From Tomocerus qinae (taxonomy: Eukaryota; Arthropoda; Collembola; Entomobryomorpha; Tomoceridae): DNA of 64,000 nt. Positions 39,801 through 52,250 of the stretch are shown here, piece after piece; within the stretch, counting starts at the first letter, position 1, and every line of letters begins with the position of its first letter. The translations under genes and the position numbers were made by a program. The notes below the pieces were generated by a model. The model ran no database searches, was not told the DNA's origin, and saw only the letters and a program-made list of their open reading frames with translations. The stretch lies in NCBI GenBank assembly GCA_020055645.1, contig CM034550.1:9605501-9669500 (forward strand), given 5' to 3'.

Positions 39801-42800
39801 TACATAACGCTCGGAACCAACTCTCATCAGTGCTTGGCTTGAGCAACCGAGCAAGAAACTCCTTAGAGCCATCATTCTGTCCAAATTTGGGTTTACCTCT
39901 TCGTTTTACTTTTGCACAGAATGATACGAGGCTTCTGACTATACAATGTCAGTGTCTTATCATCCTGAGTATTATCTGACTAATAATTCATAAACACAGT
40001 TGAATTTTTGACTTATACTACTCATTTAATCCCTTTTATTAGCTTCTTCGTCTATAAGTCACTCCATAATAAGGATTTCTTACCACTATTATTAAAACAC
40101 AGTGTTACTTATGAAATTATCTTAAACTAGAGATAGTATATTGTAATTGTACTATATAGGTCTAATTACTTGATCTGTATGGTTATTTAGATACATTTAT
40201 TATATTTCTATGAGTGATTGACATTTGTCTAGATCTCCGTATAAATAATGACCATCTCTCGTCCGGCCACCATGAAAACCACTCTGCACTGTGAATTGAA
40301 CTCAACTGAACTAATTGTAATTGTGAGTATGTGAGCCTTGCCCTTAAAACAATATCTGATAGCATAATAATAACTATTATCAATTTGCCTCAGCAAGCAA
40401 AGACTACATAAGCCCCTAATTCCTTCTTCTTTACAACTATACAACCATCATCTCTCTCCATACATGTCTATGTCATAATACAATACAAGCAATTATAATC
40501 AGTGTAGGCAAAGACTAATGTCAGTATAAAAGGTAAGGCTATAAAATAAAAAAATTGTAATAAGAAAGCCTATTATATCTCCATCATTCATAATGCACTA
40601 GTCAGCCTATCATAAATTCTACCCTTCATGCTTCTACTACGTATAAATATGCATTATCTATATGGAAGGAACTACATTCTGTGATCACTGCACGAATATA
40701 CTCTGTATACATATGCAATCAGCATCACATCACATCATGCTGGGAACAGACAGAATAAAATAAACGGAGAGAGCCAAGGGTTCAATGTTTTCATCATAAT
40801 TTGCAAAGGTTCCCACTAAACTCTTCAACTTCTTATACTCATACTAACTATAGTCTGCACTTTAGTATATACTTTTTATCCTGGAGTCAACTGCAAATAT
40901 TTCAATTCATCCTTTGCTATTATTTTCATAGAAAATCCCACAAGCCTATAACGAATTGTAAAAAGTTCATGTGAATAGTCGTCAGGGTAAGACAAGACAG
41001 CTTCTGTCAAAGTCAATGTGAATACCAATTCGATTGATGCGTAAATACAATAGAATTTATGACAGGTCCAGTGTTGGAATGTTCTGTTGTTCTGATTTCA
41101 TTTTGATTTGAATAGGAAATTATAATATTAGTAGAGCATTGAGATAATAGATGAGAAAAGTGTAAGGATTTGTATGTTTACACAGAGAAAAAGGAGAAAG
41201 GAAGGAAATCTCGTATAGGTAATCTATATTTATTTATAATAGTATGATATTTGTATGTGTGGATAGGAAGGGTTTGATAAAAAAGACTACGGGATTGACG
41301 AAACGGATAAGGGAAATCAGAGTTTGTGATCTAGCGACCGCCTATATACCATCACCTAGCTGTGCGCAATGAAATCACAAGAAAAAAGGAATCTTTGTAT
41401 CAATCTGTTCATCTGTGCTCCCATCAATCCTATCCTAATAATCAGAACCTGCCTCCCTTTACACTGAAAGCTTGTGAACCCGATAGCAAATTGCAAACTG
41501 CAAATTGGAGCTCACCTTTAACTCTCAGTCACTTTGTATCATCAGTTCAGTTGATTCTCTCACTATCTGTGCTCTATCTGATGTGCATATTATGTGCGTA
41601 TTTACGATACGAAGCCCTCCACTTGTTTTTCCTCCTTATTACAGCCTGTGCATTTCATTCTGTGTGATATCTGCTATCTGCTAGAAATCACAATAGAGAA
41701 TAATTGTGAGTTGTGACTCAAGCTCCCCATCAATGTCAATCCCATTAGCACTATTACTCCCATTAGCCCTCTTATCTCGTCAACAGTCAGCGATTCATCA
41801 TATCATTCCTTTATATTTCCTATCTGTACTACAACTACTACAACAAAAACACCAAACCGCACTAGCCAAGTAAATAATGGAAGCAAACTACCCGCACTCT
41901 ACATATTAACTATCCTCAAACCATCTTAACTCTTCTCTTCCGTTCTCAATCATATCATAGTTGTAGCTAATTATTAGCATGTTCTCATCTAGACTCATTT
42001 TTCAAATCAAGAACACACATTGTTACTTAAAACTACAAATACCTATAGATTTGTATACACTCTATGTTATTACTATAATTTGTAGTACCGAGAACAAGGC
42101 GGGAGACTCACAAATAGCAACTTTTAAGTACAAGCGTAGCATTTCCTTTGAAGAATTTAATTTACATTATCCTTCCCATTACATAGAGAATTATATTCGC
42201 CAGCTTTGCATCCCTTTGTCAGTCGAAACAAGAAAAAAGCGGATGCATCGGGAACTGAAACACTGGAATTAATTCTTCTAGATAGATACGTACAAGTAAA
42301 CATACTGACAAACTGATGCACAAAATTTTAGTGTCCTGTCCTCTATTTTTTATGTGGAGGATAAAGCTTAGGCTTGCACAAGCTGAGACTATACGAAGGA
42401 TAATACAAGCTAATTAATATGCAGATCAGGTCTGGGCTTTTGTCAAAAGGTAAAGCTAAAGGTAGCTTCGCTTTTCTTGATTCGGCTTCAGTTGAAGAAG
42501 AGTTAGGTGAGGTAGGCAAGGCAGAAGCTATAGATATGTATATCATTAAGTGTACCTATCCGAAGGGAAGATGATAAAAAAAATTTCGTTTGGAAAACAA
42601 GACAAGACAGAGTTTGTTACTAAAGAGGACAAGTAATGCTGGAGAGCTGTCCGCCCGCACCCAAACCAGACCAGACCAATATATACTTACAACTAACTAC
42701 TTATATCCATGTACCTGTCTAATATCAAAACATAAATACGTAAGTACTTGTCTGTATAAGGATCACTATTAAATGTTGTCTCATACCTATATAGAATTAA

Positions 42801-43319
42801 GTATGAGTCAACTGTTGAGTTTCGTCGTACTATTCTAATTCTACAGATATAGATACATGCACACACTACTGATAATAATAAAGCTATAGTTTAAAACAAA
42901 GTCAGGTAAGAACAAGAAGGGTAGTTCATATGTGATTATGTGTATTGTGTAGTTTGAAGGAGAGAGAGGCAGGTTGGAGAGAGAGAGACAAAAAGTGCCA
43001 TGCTAATGGAAAGAGCTCGTTGAGTAAAGGAAGTCGATTAATAATCATTACATTTTTTCCTTGGCTTGGGCTCCCTGACGAAAAACGCTGCCCATTTATA
43101 ATGAAATGTAATGAAATGAATGGATGGGACAACGGAGAAGGATTCCTATACACAAAGAATATAAAATAAATAGAGTAGGATATGGTGGTTATAAACCGTC
43201 GTTGTTGATTTGAGACCACAAGGGAGAGCACGTACTCACATAATATCATATCATGCTCACCTTTCTAACCACATTGACTTAGCTATTTAACTGGATGTTT
43301 AATTTCGTTTATAAGTACC

Positions 43320-43331
43320 CTCTCTCTCTCT
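43320..43331. repeat. (CT)6 microsatellite
   Basis: Six perfect CT units. Confidence 0.85.
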
Positions 43332-46095
43332 CCCTTCGTTTACCTTCACTGAAATGTGTGTAACACAATTATTTTCCACCAATTTACTTTTGATCCCTTT
43401 ATTTATGCTTTACACATACCTGTGGCCTGGCCTCGCTTCCTTGAACAAAGTTTGGTCAGACAATTTAGGGTGCTTTGCTTTCTCCCTTTTTTAACCAAAT
43501 GCGCCGTCATTTGAACTTTTTTATACCAAATTATTTATAAAAGCATCATCAACATCACCAATTATGTCCGGTAATATAATATAATCTATTTTTGAACCAA
43601 CGGAGTAAATCAGACAGACTGCTATGACTTCTCATAACAGACAGGACGAGACGGCGAGATAAAAATGGGAGAAGATCTCTATATTGAAAATAACTATAAC
43701 ATTTAATTACCTACACTATGTATATCTATACAGTAATTATTATTATCGTTTTCAGTAGTAGTAGTATAATTTATTGTATGTGTAAGCCCAGGCATGTTCA
43801 GAGTTCAAACTCGCTCTCTGGAGGTAAATAGAGTGTTTGCATAATAAAAGCATATTAGACTTTTCATTCCGATGACATTTGTGAGGGTAATTTCGGAGGC
43901 CACTTCCGTTTCCCTCTCGTCCTATCTGAGAGTTTGATCGAATGCCAACGCGGAGCAGGGAAGCCAAGCGAAACTTGAACATGGTCGTTTCTGTTGTTTA
44001 TTCTCTAGCAACTTTTGGCCAGCCTGTTTCTGTTCTGCTACACGGGAAAACAATAAATACATCATTGCTACATAGAAAGTATTTAAGGAAGTCTATAGCT
44101 AGAAAATCCACTGCAGTTGCAGTCTGCCCATAAAGAATTAGGAATTATGATCCTATCAGATTCTTCTCTATCACTCACCTACTACTCATACACATTTCAT
44201 TATTAGTCACTCTCCTAATAATCTACTGTCCTGCACTATTCTCCAAATTATAAATGCACCATGGTATGACAACTACATATTTGTTTAACCCTGTCCCTGC
44301 CAAACTAATCTAGACTACTTCACATACTCCCTGCTTTTTAGCTATCAATTACTGTTCATTTAACTTAAAAGGACTACACACTCGGGGAAACAGTCTCCAC
44401 AAAACATTTTACTCTCGTGAATTTAATAACTCCGTGTGAGTGAGTCAACTTTTATTAGTCACTCCATTACAAATACACTTTTAACCAATATTTCTCTTTT
44501 CATCACGATATTTACATCGAAAATACATCTGTGGAAGGACTATGGACAACCAGACTGATTAATGTAATTAAGAAATGAAATGATGTTCTTTTCCCAGCAA
44601 TTTACTTAAAAATTAAAAATCAGAAACAATAATTTTGGTCAACTATAAATAGTACCATTTTACATGTTTTCCAACCACAAAAAACTTTCCAGTTCAAATT
44701 TTATTTCTTAAGACCAAATTGTATTTTCTTCATCTACTAGTAGTTAATAAAACTTTTCATGGGAAACCAATAAATTTAATGATTAAACTTAAATAAAGCA
44801 ATTAATTTTATTTTCAATTTAAATTATTGTCTAACTTTTCTCATTATAATTACTATTTTTCTCGATTTTCATAACATTTTTCAACTGCGAGTAAGTCCTA
44901 TTGGTTTGAGCCACACTGTTCAATATTATATTCTTACATACAGATTGGCATAATATCCTGCCTCGAATATCTTGAGGAATATTTTTGCAAGAAAATATTT
45001 AAATACCATTATTGTGAAACCGTATTGCAATTGGCCTAAAAGGGGCAGAGGTCGGTCACATATGTATGTATGTTTTATAGTAGGTGTAGCCTTTACAGTA
45101 TAGTTGCTAATCCTTCATGATGCTAATTCCCAAATAGTCGAGAAACAATGTGTGTGTGCATTGTGCGTGTGCATTTGCATTCCAAACTCCTAATTCTACT
45201 TTCAGGTCACATCCACAAACAAATAATAATACATATCCGTCCGTATGCATTAATACTGGTAGTAGTAGTAGCTTACTACGAATACACTTAAATGGACTTG
45301 CATTGTTCCTAATAGTTTGCCTTGCCTTGACTTGCTTTGACTTGACTGGTATTGTTGGTTCTTTCTGGCCGGGCCTGGCCTGTGGTGAGTATAAGTGATG
45401 CAACTGTTAATGTATGTTTGTGAGTCCTTAGATATTCTAATTTTCCAATCCAACTGACTTTACATACGGAATGAAAGGATAGTAAACCAACCCTACAACT
45501 TTAGCTTTACTATTAAGCATTAAGTAGATAGGATAAGACTATTTCCTTATTGCTACTACACACAGTAATTACATTTTACAATTACCCATTGCAATTACAA
45601 TTTACAATTAAGTGCTACAACTCCTAGTAATGAGCTGGGCTGATGGCTACTAACAAGCGTGTTTAAATAGTGGCACAGAGCATAACATAATGTTTTCTAA
45701 CTCGCTCACTCCTATTTTCAGGTTATTTGCTTAGTGATACTAATCTCCTTTGACTCACATTCAAATTTCACTTTGTCAATTACTAAATTAACGATTGATT
45801 CACATTCTAAACTCCTAGTAATGCATACCAATCAGATCTTATTGATACTCTGTACAATTTTTCATTTTTAGATAAGGTAAACTTAATCTCATTAACTCAT
45901 TCCAATTATCAACCTTTGGGAAGAGTACATTATTCACTGAGCAATAAATTGGAATGGGTAGCTTTAAGAATTACTCGATTTACAGCGATTTTGTACAATC
46001 TGTTAGATTTTAACACTTCTGTTTTGAAGGTTTACATTCTGAAATTAGATTTACTGTAATACCAAAATACATACTTGTTTCATCTAGATATGCAA

Positions 46096-46103
46096 TATAA
46101 AAA
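46096..46103 (+). promoter_or_regulatory. Possible TATA box for the four-span membrane gene
   Basis: TATAAAAA lies about 355 bp before the start codon of the gene at 46451. It is the best TATA-like octamer in the upstream region, but TATA-like strings are frequent in this AT-rich DNA. No convincing initiator was placed. If used, the 5' leader would be about 320 nt or contain an intron. Confidence 0.2.
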
Positions 46104-46450
46104 GGACTAAAGTAACTGTAAAGGTATCTATATTTTATGGCTTCGGAAATATTCAGGGTATTGGAAAAAAGAACCATTTTTGTAGCGTTCTAATAAATTA
46201 AAATGCATTTCGTTTCTCTAAAATATCTTGTATCGTGTTAGCCCGAGCTATTTTGCTACTTGGTTTCGTGGAATTTCATCGTCATAACAAAACAGTCATA
46301 TTCTATTATCCTAATCAACTCAGATGAAAAATAAAAATTTTCTCATAGTCCAAAGCTCCAAAGTCTGTCATTCGCAGTCAAACATGCTGTAAGTTGCTTT
46401 TCCTGATTCAAATAAAATAATTTCTTCAAAGAATAAAGTCATCAATCGAA

Positions 46451-47269
46451 ATGGATTCTTCCGGAAAGGTTCTCAAGTTGTTTATCTTTATTGACTTGGT
46501 AAGAAAAAAATTCTTTACAGACAAACGAAATGATTTTTAAGTCCAAATTGGGTTAATTGTTGAAGATATTGATGTGATCCACATTTTGTTACCAAATAGA
46601 TATTAGCCATTCTTGAAACAATTGCTGCAGTGGCTATTTACTGTATTCCACTGATCGCTAGTTTTGACAATGACATTTTGGAAAAGGCTCGTGAAGAAGT
46701 TGATAAATCTGCCCCAATAGATGTTGGCTTTGACCTTGATGCTTCAGGTATTAGTATATTCACGAATACTGGTTATATGAATCGAGCAAAAATCGGTCTT
46801 GATTAATTTAAGAAAATTCTTACCAATTTGTTACAGTTGTAAACGCAATAGGAGTTACTATTGCAATGCTCGCTTGGGTTCTGGAGATATATCTCTTCAT
46901 GCTTGGTCGTCGAGGAATTAAAACCGTTAGTCAATCTAGAAATCTTAAGATATTTCTTTCTAAGGCTAATTTCTTAAGGTTATTGTAGGCTTCGGTTAAT
47001 AAAATTGAGAAAAAATTATTTATTTTCAGAAAAATTATCAACTTTGTCGGAAATGGTTTATTCTGAGATGGATTCTTCTCTGTTTGGCATGCCCTTACTT
47101 AATGGCCTACTTCTTACTACGCGGTGACCTCAGTTCTACACTATTGCTCCTTCTGTTTGGATTAGTGTACCAGGTGTCTAAACTGGTTGTTGCAAAAGCT
47201 TTCTTCGACAGTTTAAAACAAGAAGAGGTCCAAACTGGAGCAGTAGCAGAATCGGCAGAATGTGTATAA
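46451..47269 (+). CDS. Four-exon gene for an unrecognised 174-residue protein with four predicted membrane spans
   Basis: Exons are 46451-46498, 46600-46747, 46837-46925 and 47030-47269. Introns are 101, 89 and 104 bp with donors GTAAGA, GTATTA and GTTAGT and acceptors AATAG, TACAG and TTCAG; the frame holds across phases 0, 1 and 0. The product starts MDSSGKVLKLF. ATG has G at -3 and at +4. Predicted spans are about residues 8-36, 66-88, 104-125 and 129-154. The acidic first loop (37-65, FDNDILEKAREEVDKSAP) probably faces outward. The basic RRGIKTKNYQLCRK loop (90-103) and the short tail ending SAECV are probably cytosolic. The span count recalls small arthropod tetraspan families, but I see no tetraspanin CCG motif and do not assign a family. 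Function unknown; the gene structure itself is well supported. Confidence 0.88.
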
Positions 47270-47511
47270 ATTCATTCTGGAAATCCTAATTACTAGTGCA
47301 AAAATGCATAATACTAAGTTACACAATCAGTTTTCGGTATTAACTCTGTCAAAATTATTGTTACATCCAAAATTTAACGTTTGATTAAACTTGATTGCAT
47401 AATGCTATTTGAAATGCAAAGACAATCTGCTTGGCCATTCTTAATCTTGTAAGTACACGTGACATGGTCATTATATTCTATATTCTAGAAGCATATCAAA
47501 ATGTATTACAA

Positions 47512-47527
47512 AATAAACGTAAATAAA
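47512..47527 (+). terminator. Polyadenylation signals of the four-span membrane gene
   Basis: Two AATAAA hexamers overlap this stretch, at about 47512 and about 47522, some 245 bp after the TAA stop at 47267-47269. A 3' untranslated region of this length is reasonable for a small arthropod gene. The match is the canonical hexamer, but cleavage sites cannot be seen directly. Confidence 0.55.
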
Positions 47528-50500
47528 AAGGCAGGGAGGCTGACTGTAGGAGGAAAACCGGCTGTATGTAGAAAATAAACAGAATTTGAGATTTTTCTGT
47601 CAAGTCACTGGCCGAAATGAGGATTGCGAGAATACGCACCCCCGATGAGATCCCATAATCGATTTTTATTGACGATTCATTATATCGGAAAAAATTACTT
47701 TGTCTGCACTTCAGGCTTTCGTATCCCAACTGCAAGCAAAGCCAAGAGAGGCAGGCCAATCTATTTAACCTAAAAATATATTCTTTATGTTGTATGTACG
47801 TACCTGTTTGAATTACGCAATGAAATGTGCATTTGCCAATGCTAAGTAATAAGAGTGTTGTAACATTCGTAGCGTGGACACAGTTCGAACTGTCAATATT
47901 TTAATTCAACTTAGATTGCTGGCCTATAAATAAACAAAGTAATATTTTGAATCTATTTAAAATTCTGGTCTGAATTTTAGCATATATTAATAAGATAGGT
48001 GATAATGGTAATTCATAAAGAGTAACATCTTTGTAGATAGTTGATTCAAGGCAAGGTATATTTATATGGTAGGTAATCAAGTATATAAAAAATAGGTGAG
48101 TATATTCACCTTCGGATGTTACCAAGTCAGAAAGGTCAACCTCTTGAATGTTGATCAAAATATTTCCACTGGGCGATGGACGCAATTAGAAATGCATAGT
48201 GTTTATGAGTCCGTATCTCATTGAAGAATCAGACCTGTGTTTAATTGTTCTTGTAATGGAATGAGTCTTGTCATGTTCCTACCAAGATAGATTCTTATAT
48301 AGTATATAGTAATTTATGCATGGATTGAGGAGTTGCGACGTTTTATGTATGGCTATTAAGTAGGCATAAGTGGTGATAGTCGGATATTGAGTGAGTATTT
48401 AGGATTTAAGAAAACATTTATTGATCGAGTGTTTACTAGCTAGGATTATGATGAACACACATTAGATTAGTTTACAATGGCTGTAGATGAGGAGAGAGAT
48501 CTTTCTTTGATTCTTTCACTTACGAGACCATAACACACAAAACCACATCTCTCCTTTATATCCTTCTTAGCAAGTCAACTCAGCATCATAATATGAGACT
48601 TGAGAATGAGTGAGAGGACCCCCTTGTTGGGGCCCACCTGCTGATTCCCCATTTGCCACTCATTAGTCTCACATTTTGGCACCTCCTGCTAAGTCGCATA
48701 TCCACGAATATTGTATCATATCCTCAACAATCTCTGCCTTGTCCTCTCTACACTATATAGATCGCGCATACATACAAACTACCTAAATAATGCAGCTAAT
48801 CGCAACAGCCACCTTCATTTCTCTGCAGTACAAACACAAACATTAGTTATAGTTCAGACGAACCATCTGCTTATACCTATATCAATGTATTTTAATAATG
48901 CTACAAAAAAGAGTAATGAGCATCTGGATTCGGTTTTAAATGCATTTAGTTTTTAAAGGATAGGTTTACATGTATCGGTATAAGTTTGTTATTAGTTAAG
49001 TGTATGCATAGAAAGGTAGGAAACAAAAATCAATCAAGGAAAACCGAAGTAAGTCAAACGGAGGGAAGTCAAAGGAATTCATCCATCATCATCCTATCTA
49101 TGAACTGTGGCGTTTATAATAGTATATCTGCAAGAATGCATCCTGGGTCGAAGTACCTTGGATGATTCTTTTAGGTATTTAGCTTGGGATTAATCTTAGA
49201 TGTGTAACAAGCTCATTTAATATTTCATTGAATAGGAATCTATTTAGTAGAATCGCATCCCATCACATCACTCACCCAAGAGAGAAGTTTCATTTGACAG
49301 ATTCAGTTGTTTGTATTTGAATGGTGAAAAAATAGGGAAAGGGTGATATTTACATTAGACTGAATGTAGTTGGTGAGATTGCGGGTACCGTTTACCAGGT
49401 AGTAATAAATAAGATAGGATTGATCGAACACTTTACACCTTTGACTTGCAAGGCTTGACTTGAATTGACTCATGGCTCTAATCTTGCACATTAGCATTTT
49501 ATTGCAACGTTTAACATATTGTCTTGTTGTGATGTGAGATTCATGAGTGATAAGTAGTAATAGTAATCTCAGAGCACAATAAGAAATACCATTAGCTCTA
49601 TTTATTATTACACCAATCCCTCGCTATCATACCTACCCTGCCGTGAAAAACTATTATCAACAGTAATTCTAACGTAAGCAAGTAGTCCAATCCTCATAAT
49701 ATTATTTGGCCTGACTTTGTTTCCTTGCCCTTTTTGCTACTGTACTACAATGTTCTAGTGGTAATAATTCTAATGCCTTTTTTATCATCTCTCATCGTAA
49801 TGTAATGCCAATTGGAATGTAGTGTTATGTTTTCTATAGCTACACAAGTGTTAAATCGCATTAAATGTTAGCAGCTATCGTGAGTGAACACTGTAAAGCC
49901 ATTGCTCTGTGCTTTACGATTAAATGCTCGTTTACTTCCGAGAATTTCTTATTTTCCACACACTGAATTCAGTTCACCTGGAATGAAAAGGAAGGGTGTA
50001 TCGTCAATACATACATCTTTTACCTCTTATACCTACTTATTCTTTTCATATGATAAAGTGTGAAGATTGGCAAGAACAGATTGAATACCATCCATACTTT
50101 ACCAGGTGAAAAAACGCATCAATGCCATCCAATGAGACTTTTGACTGCAGACGGCCAATTTAAAATGCACTTTACATCTTTTCAACTACGTTTTTCACAT
50201 TGCAACAGAACTTTGACCTGAGAACACTAACTATGTCTCACTTCTGTGGTTTACTCTACATCATCCACCTTTCAAGATTAACCATTCAGTTTTGATTGAA
50301 AATCTTCAATGCACTGCGCGATAAAGTAAAAATACACCCGTAGACTATATTTCCACTTTTACCACTAACAAGCATTTACCAACAGCTGACATGTGCATTT
50401 TTATGTACATTTTCATTTAAAGTCGATGTCAAAAGATGCACTAGGTATTATTACGTTAATGCGCAGCAGATTTTTTAACTTTGCAATCTGTTTGAGACAT

Positions 50501-52021
50501 AATCAATGTAAAAAGCATAGGAGTTCCAAAAAGTCTTAAAAATCAGAAAAGGTTATGCAGTAGGATGAAATTAAAATGCATAAAGCGCATCTAGTTAGTT
50601 AAAAGCATCTTAGATATTCAATATTATGTGGTTGGATGAAAATAGGATTGATGCACCATTCAAAAATCCTTTGAAATTTAGTATAGAAAATAAATACTTT
50701 GGAAGTGTTTGTCGATAGTGATGCAATATCCGGATGAATAGAAGAATCTTGTTATAGTATCTGTTGATTTGATTCTTGTATGAAGTGCAGTGATTTAAAG
50801 GAGGGAGATGACACGAATGTCTGAGCAAAAAGAGTTGGAATCCAAATGGAAATCAATGCAATGGAGTGGAATGGATAGAGTGGACTACTGATGACAAGTG
50901 CAGGGGAGTTGACTCGACATGGCTTTGACGTTGACATGTCCAAGAAGAGTCAAGACTGATTCACCCTTCAAATATAGATAGTTGTATATAGAGCATAGGT
51001 ATACTTGTTTTTGTAGACTAAACATTACATAATATAATGATATTGACTATTTAGTTAAGTGTGGTTTAGCATTAGTTAAGATAAGAGGGAGCATAAGGAT
51101 GTATGTAGTTGTGGTTTGAGTAATATATTATAAAGTGAACAAGACTTGTTTCCATTTATCTACTACAGAGATTGCTGGTTTGGATTTGTTCCTTAAAACA
51201 TGAGATTAGAGATGGTGCAGTGTTTCGGAAGGCAGGAGGAGAACAATTCTGTTCTAGATATACATTATAATACTACAAGTACACATTTTAAGTGATGTGA
51301 TAGATGAAACAACTTACAATGCATGCCATGCTATCCCAACTTACCTTGTTAAATACATTGGGACAGCATTCAACTCTCTGCTGCTGCCTGGACCAATCTA
51401 TATTCCTACAGACTTGCCCTATCTCTTTCTCCTCTCATCTCGTCTCTCCTAATCAGAGTTACCTACAAAAAAATTCTGAATTTTCAAAACCGGTGGCCTG
51501 AGCATCTCGATTCTTGACTGGAATCATTTGTCTTCACAGACAGTCAAACCTGTAACTTTCTTTACATCTAAGAAATGTCTCATCGCCAGTTATAATGTAC
51601 AGTATTACTTCAATCAGACTCAATAACTTGTGCTCGCTCGTTTAAATCGTCTCAGACTTCATATTATTGTAAATTAACTATTAATTGCACTTATCGATCC
51701 TTCTTATCTGTTTAATTTATTTCAACTCTACGATAAAAATCATCCAAATATAATTGTATCTACGCGATTATTATTGCAATTGGCACAATGAAGATAATAT
51801 GCTTAATGGGAAAGCACCCTTTTTTGTAGATACAGATCTGCCAGTCACAACCTACATTTTTGAATTGAATTTGTAGTTTTGATAGTTAACTATTTCAATT
51901 ACCTACAGGATAAAAATTTTCTTCGAAATGGCTCTGATTGTAAAATGCAATTATCATAATGATAATAATTTAAACTATGAATATTAATTTGATATCTGCA
52001 TACACATATAAATATAATCAA
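47528..52021. other. Non-coding stretch downstream of the four-span gene
   Basis: No supportable gene. Open frames such as 47496-47759 and 47901-48185 on the minus strand have no domain-like composition and no splice context. TTGAC clusters lie at 49440-49472 and around 50905-50955. The remainder is AT-rich. Confidence 0.6.
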
Positions 52022-52027
52022 TTTATT
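52022..52027 (-). terminator. Possible polyadenylation signal for a minus-strand gene
   Basis: TTTATT on the + strand, which is AATAAA on the minus strand, 156 bp beyond the stop of the candidate exon at 52183-52250. Such hexamers are common in this base composition, so it only adds weak support. Confidence 0.25.
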
Positions 52028-52182
52028 AAAAATCTAGAATTAAGTTTGGCGATACAATAGTTACCCTATGAATCTGTACAAAAATACATGTAAACAGTAA
52101 CTGATGATAATTTAAATACAAAAGTCTTTGTTACAATTTAAGAATTACTGCTTTTCTTGTGTTCTTAAGGAAAACTGATCCT

Positions 52183-52250
52183 TTAGAGAGCCTTGGTTAT
52201 ATAATCACTGATGGTTTTAAGCGTCCCATTTGTTTCGTCACTGGGGGCGT
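52183..52250 (-). CDS. Candidate terminal exon of an unknown minus-strand gene
   Basis: The patch is clearly richer in G and C than its surroundings. On the minus strand a fair acceptor (CTACTGACCTGTAG) leads, in one frame, to A-P-S-D-E-T-N-G-T-L-K-T-I-S-D-Y-I-T-K-A-L and a TAA stop. A polyadenylation hexamer follows 156 bp later. The balanced acidic and polar composition looks like a real C-terminus. Against it, a second frame is also open here (TPPVTKQMGRLKPSVII), and no upstream exon can be joined with confidence; 52726-52782 has splice-like borders and a hydrophobic frame (KVFLCAIFVALFGLIL) but no start codon. Weak call. Confidence 0.2.

Larger units (their letters stand above)
22595..46095. 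other. Gene-poor stretch between the GATA exons and the four-span membrane gene
   Basis: No gene can be supported on either strand. The contents I can point to are CT microsatellites, the TTGAC clusters, an AT minisatellite at 31394-31444, and the repeat relative at 33592. Two adjoining + frames at 26387-26985 are the only unusually open patch and are discussed as a weak observation. The rest is AT-rich sequence with frequent stops in all six frames. Position beside a developmental transcription factor makes distal enhancers plausible, but none can be identified by eye. Confidence 0.55.
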
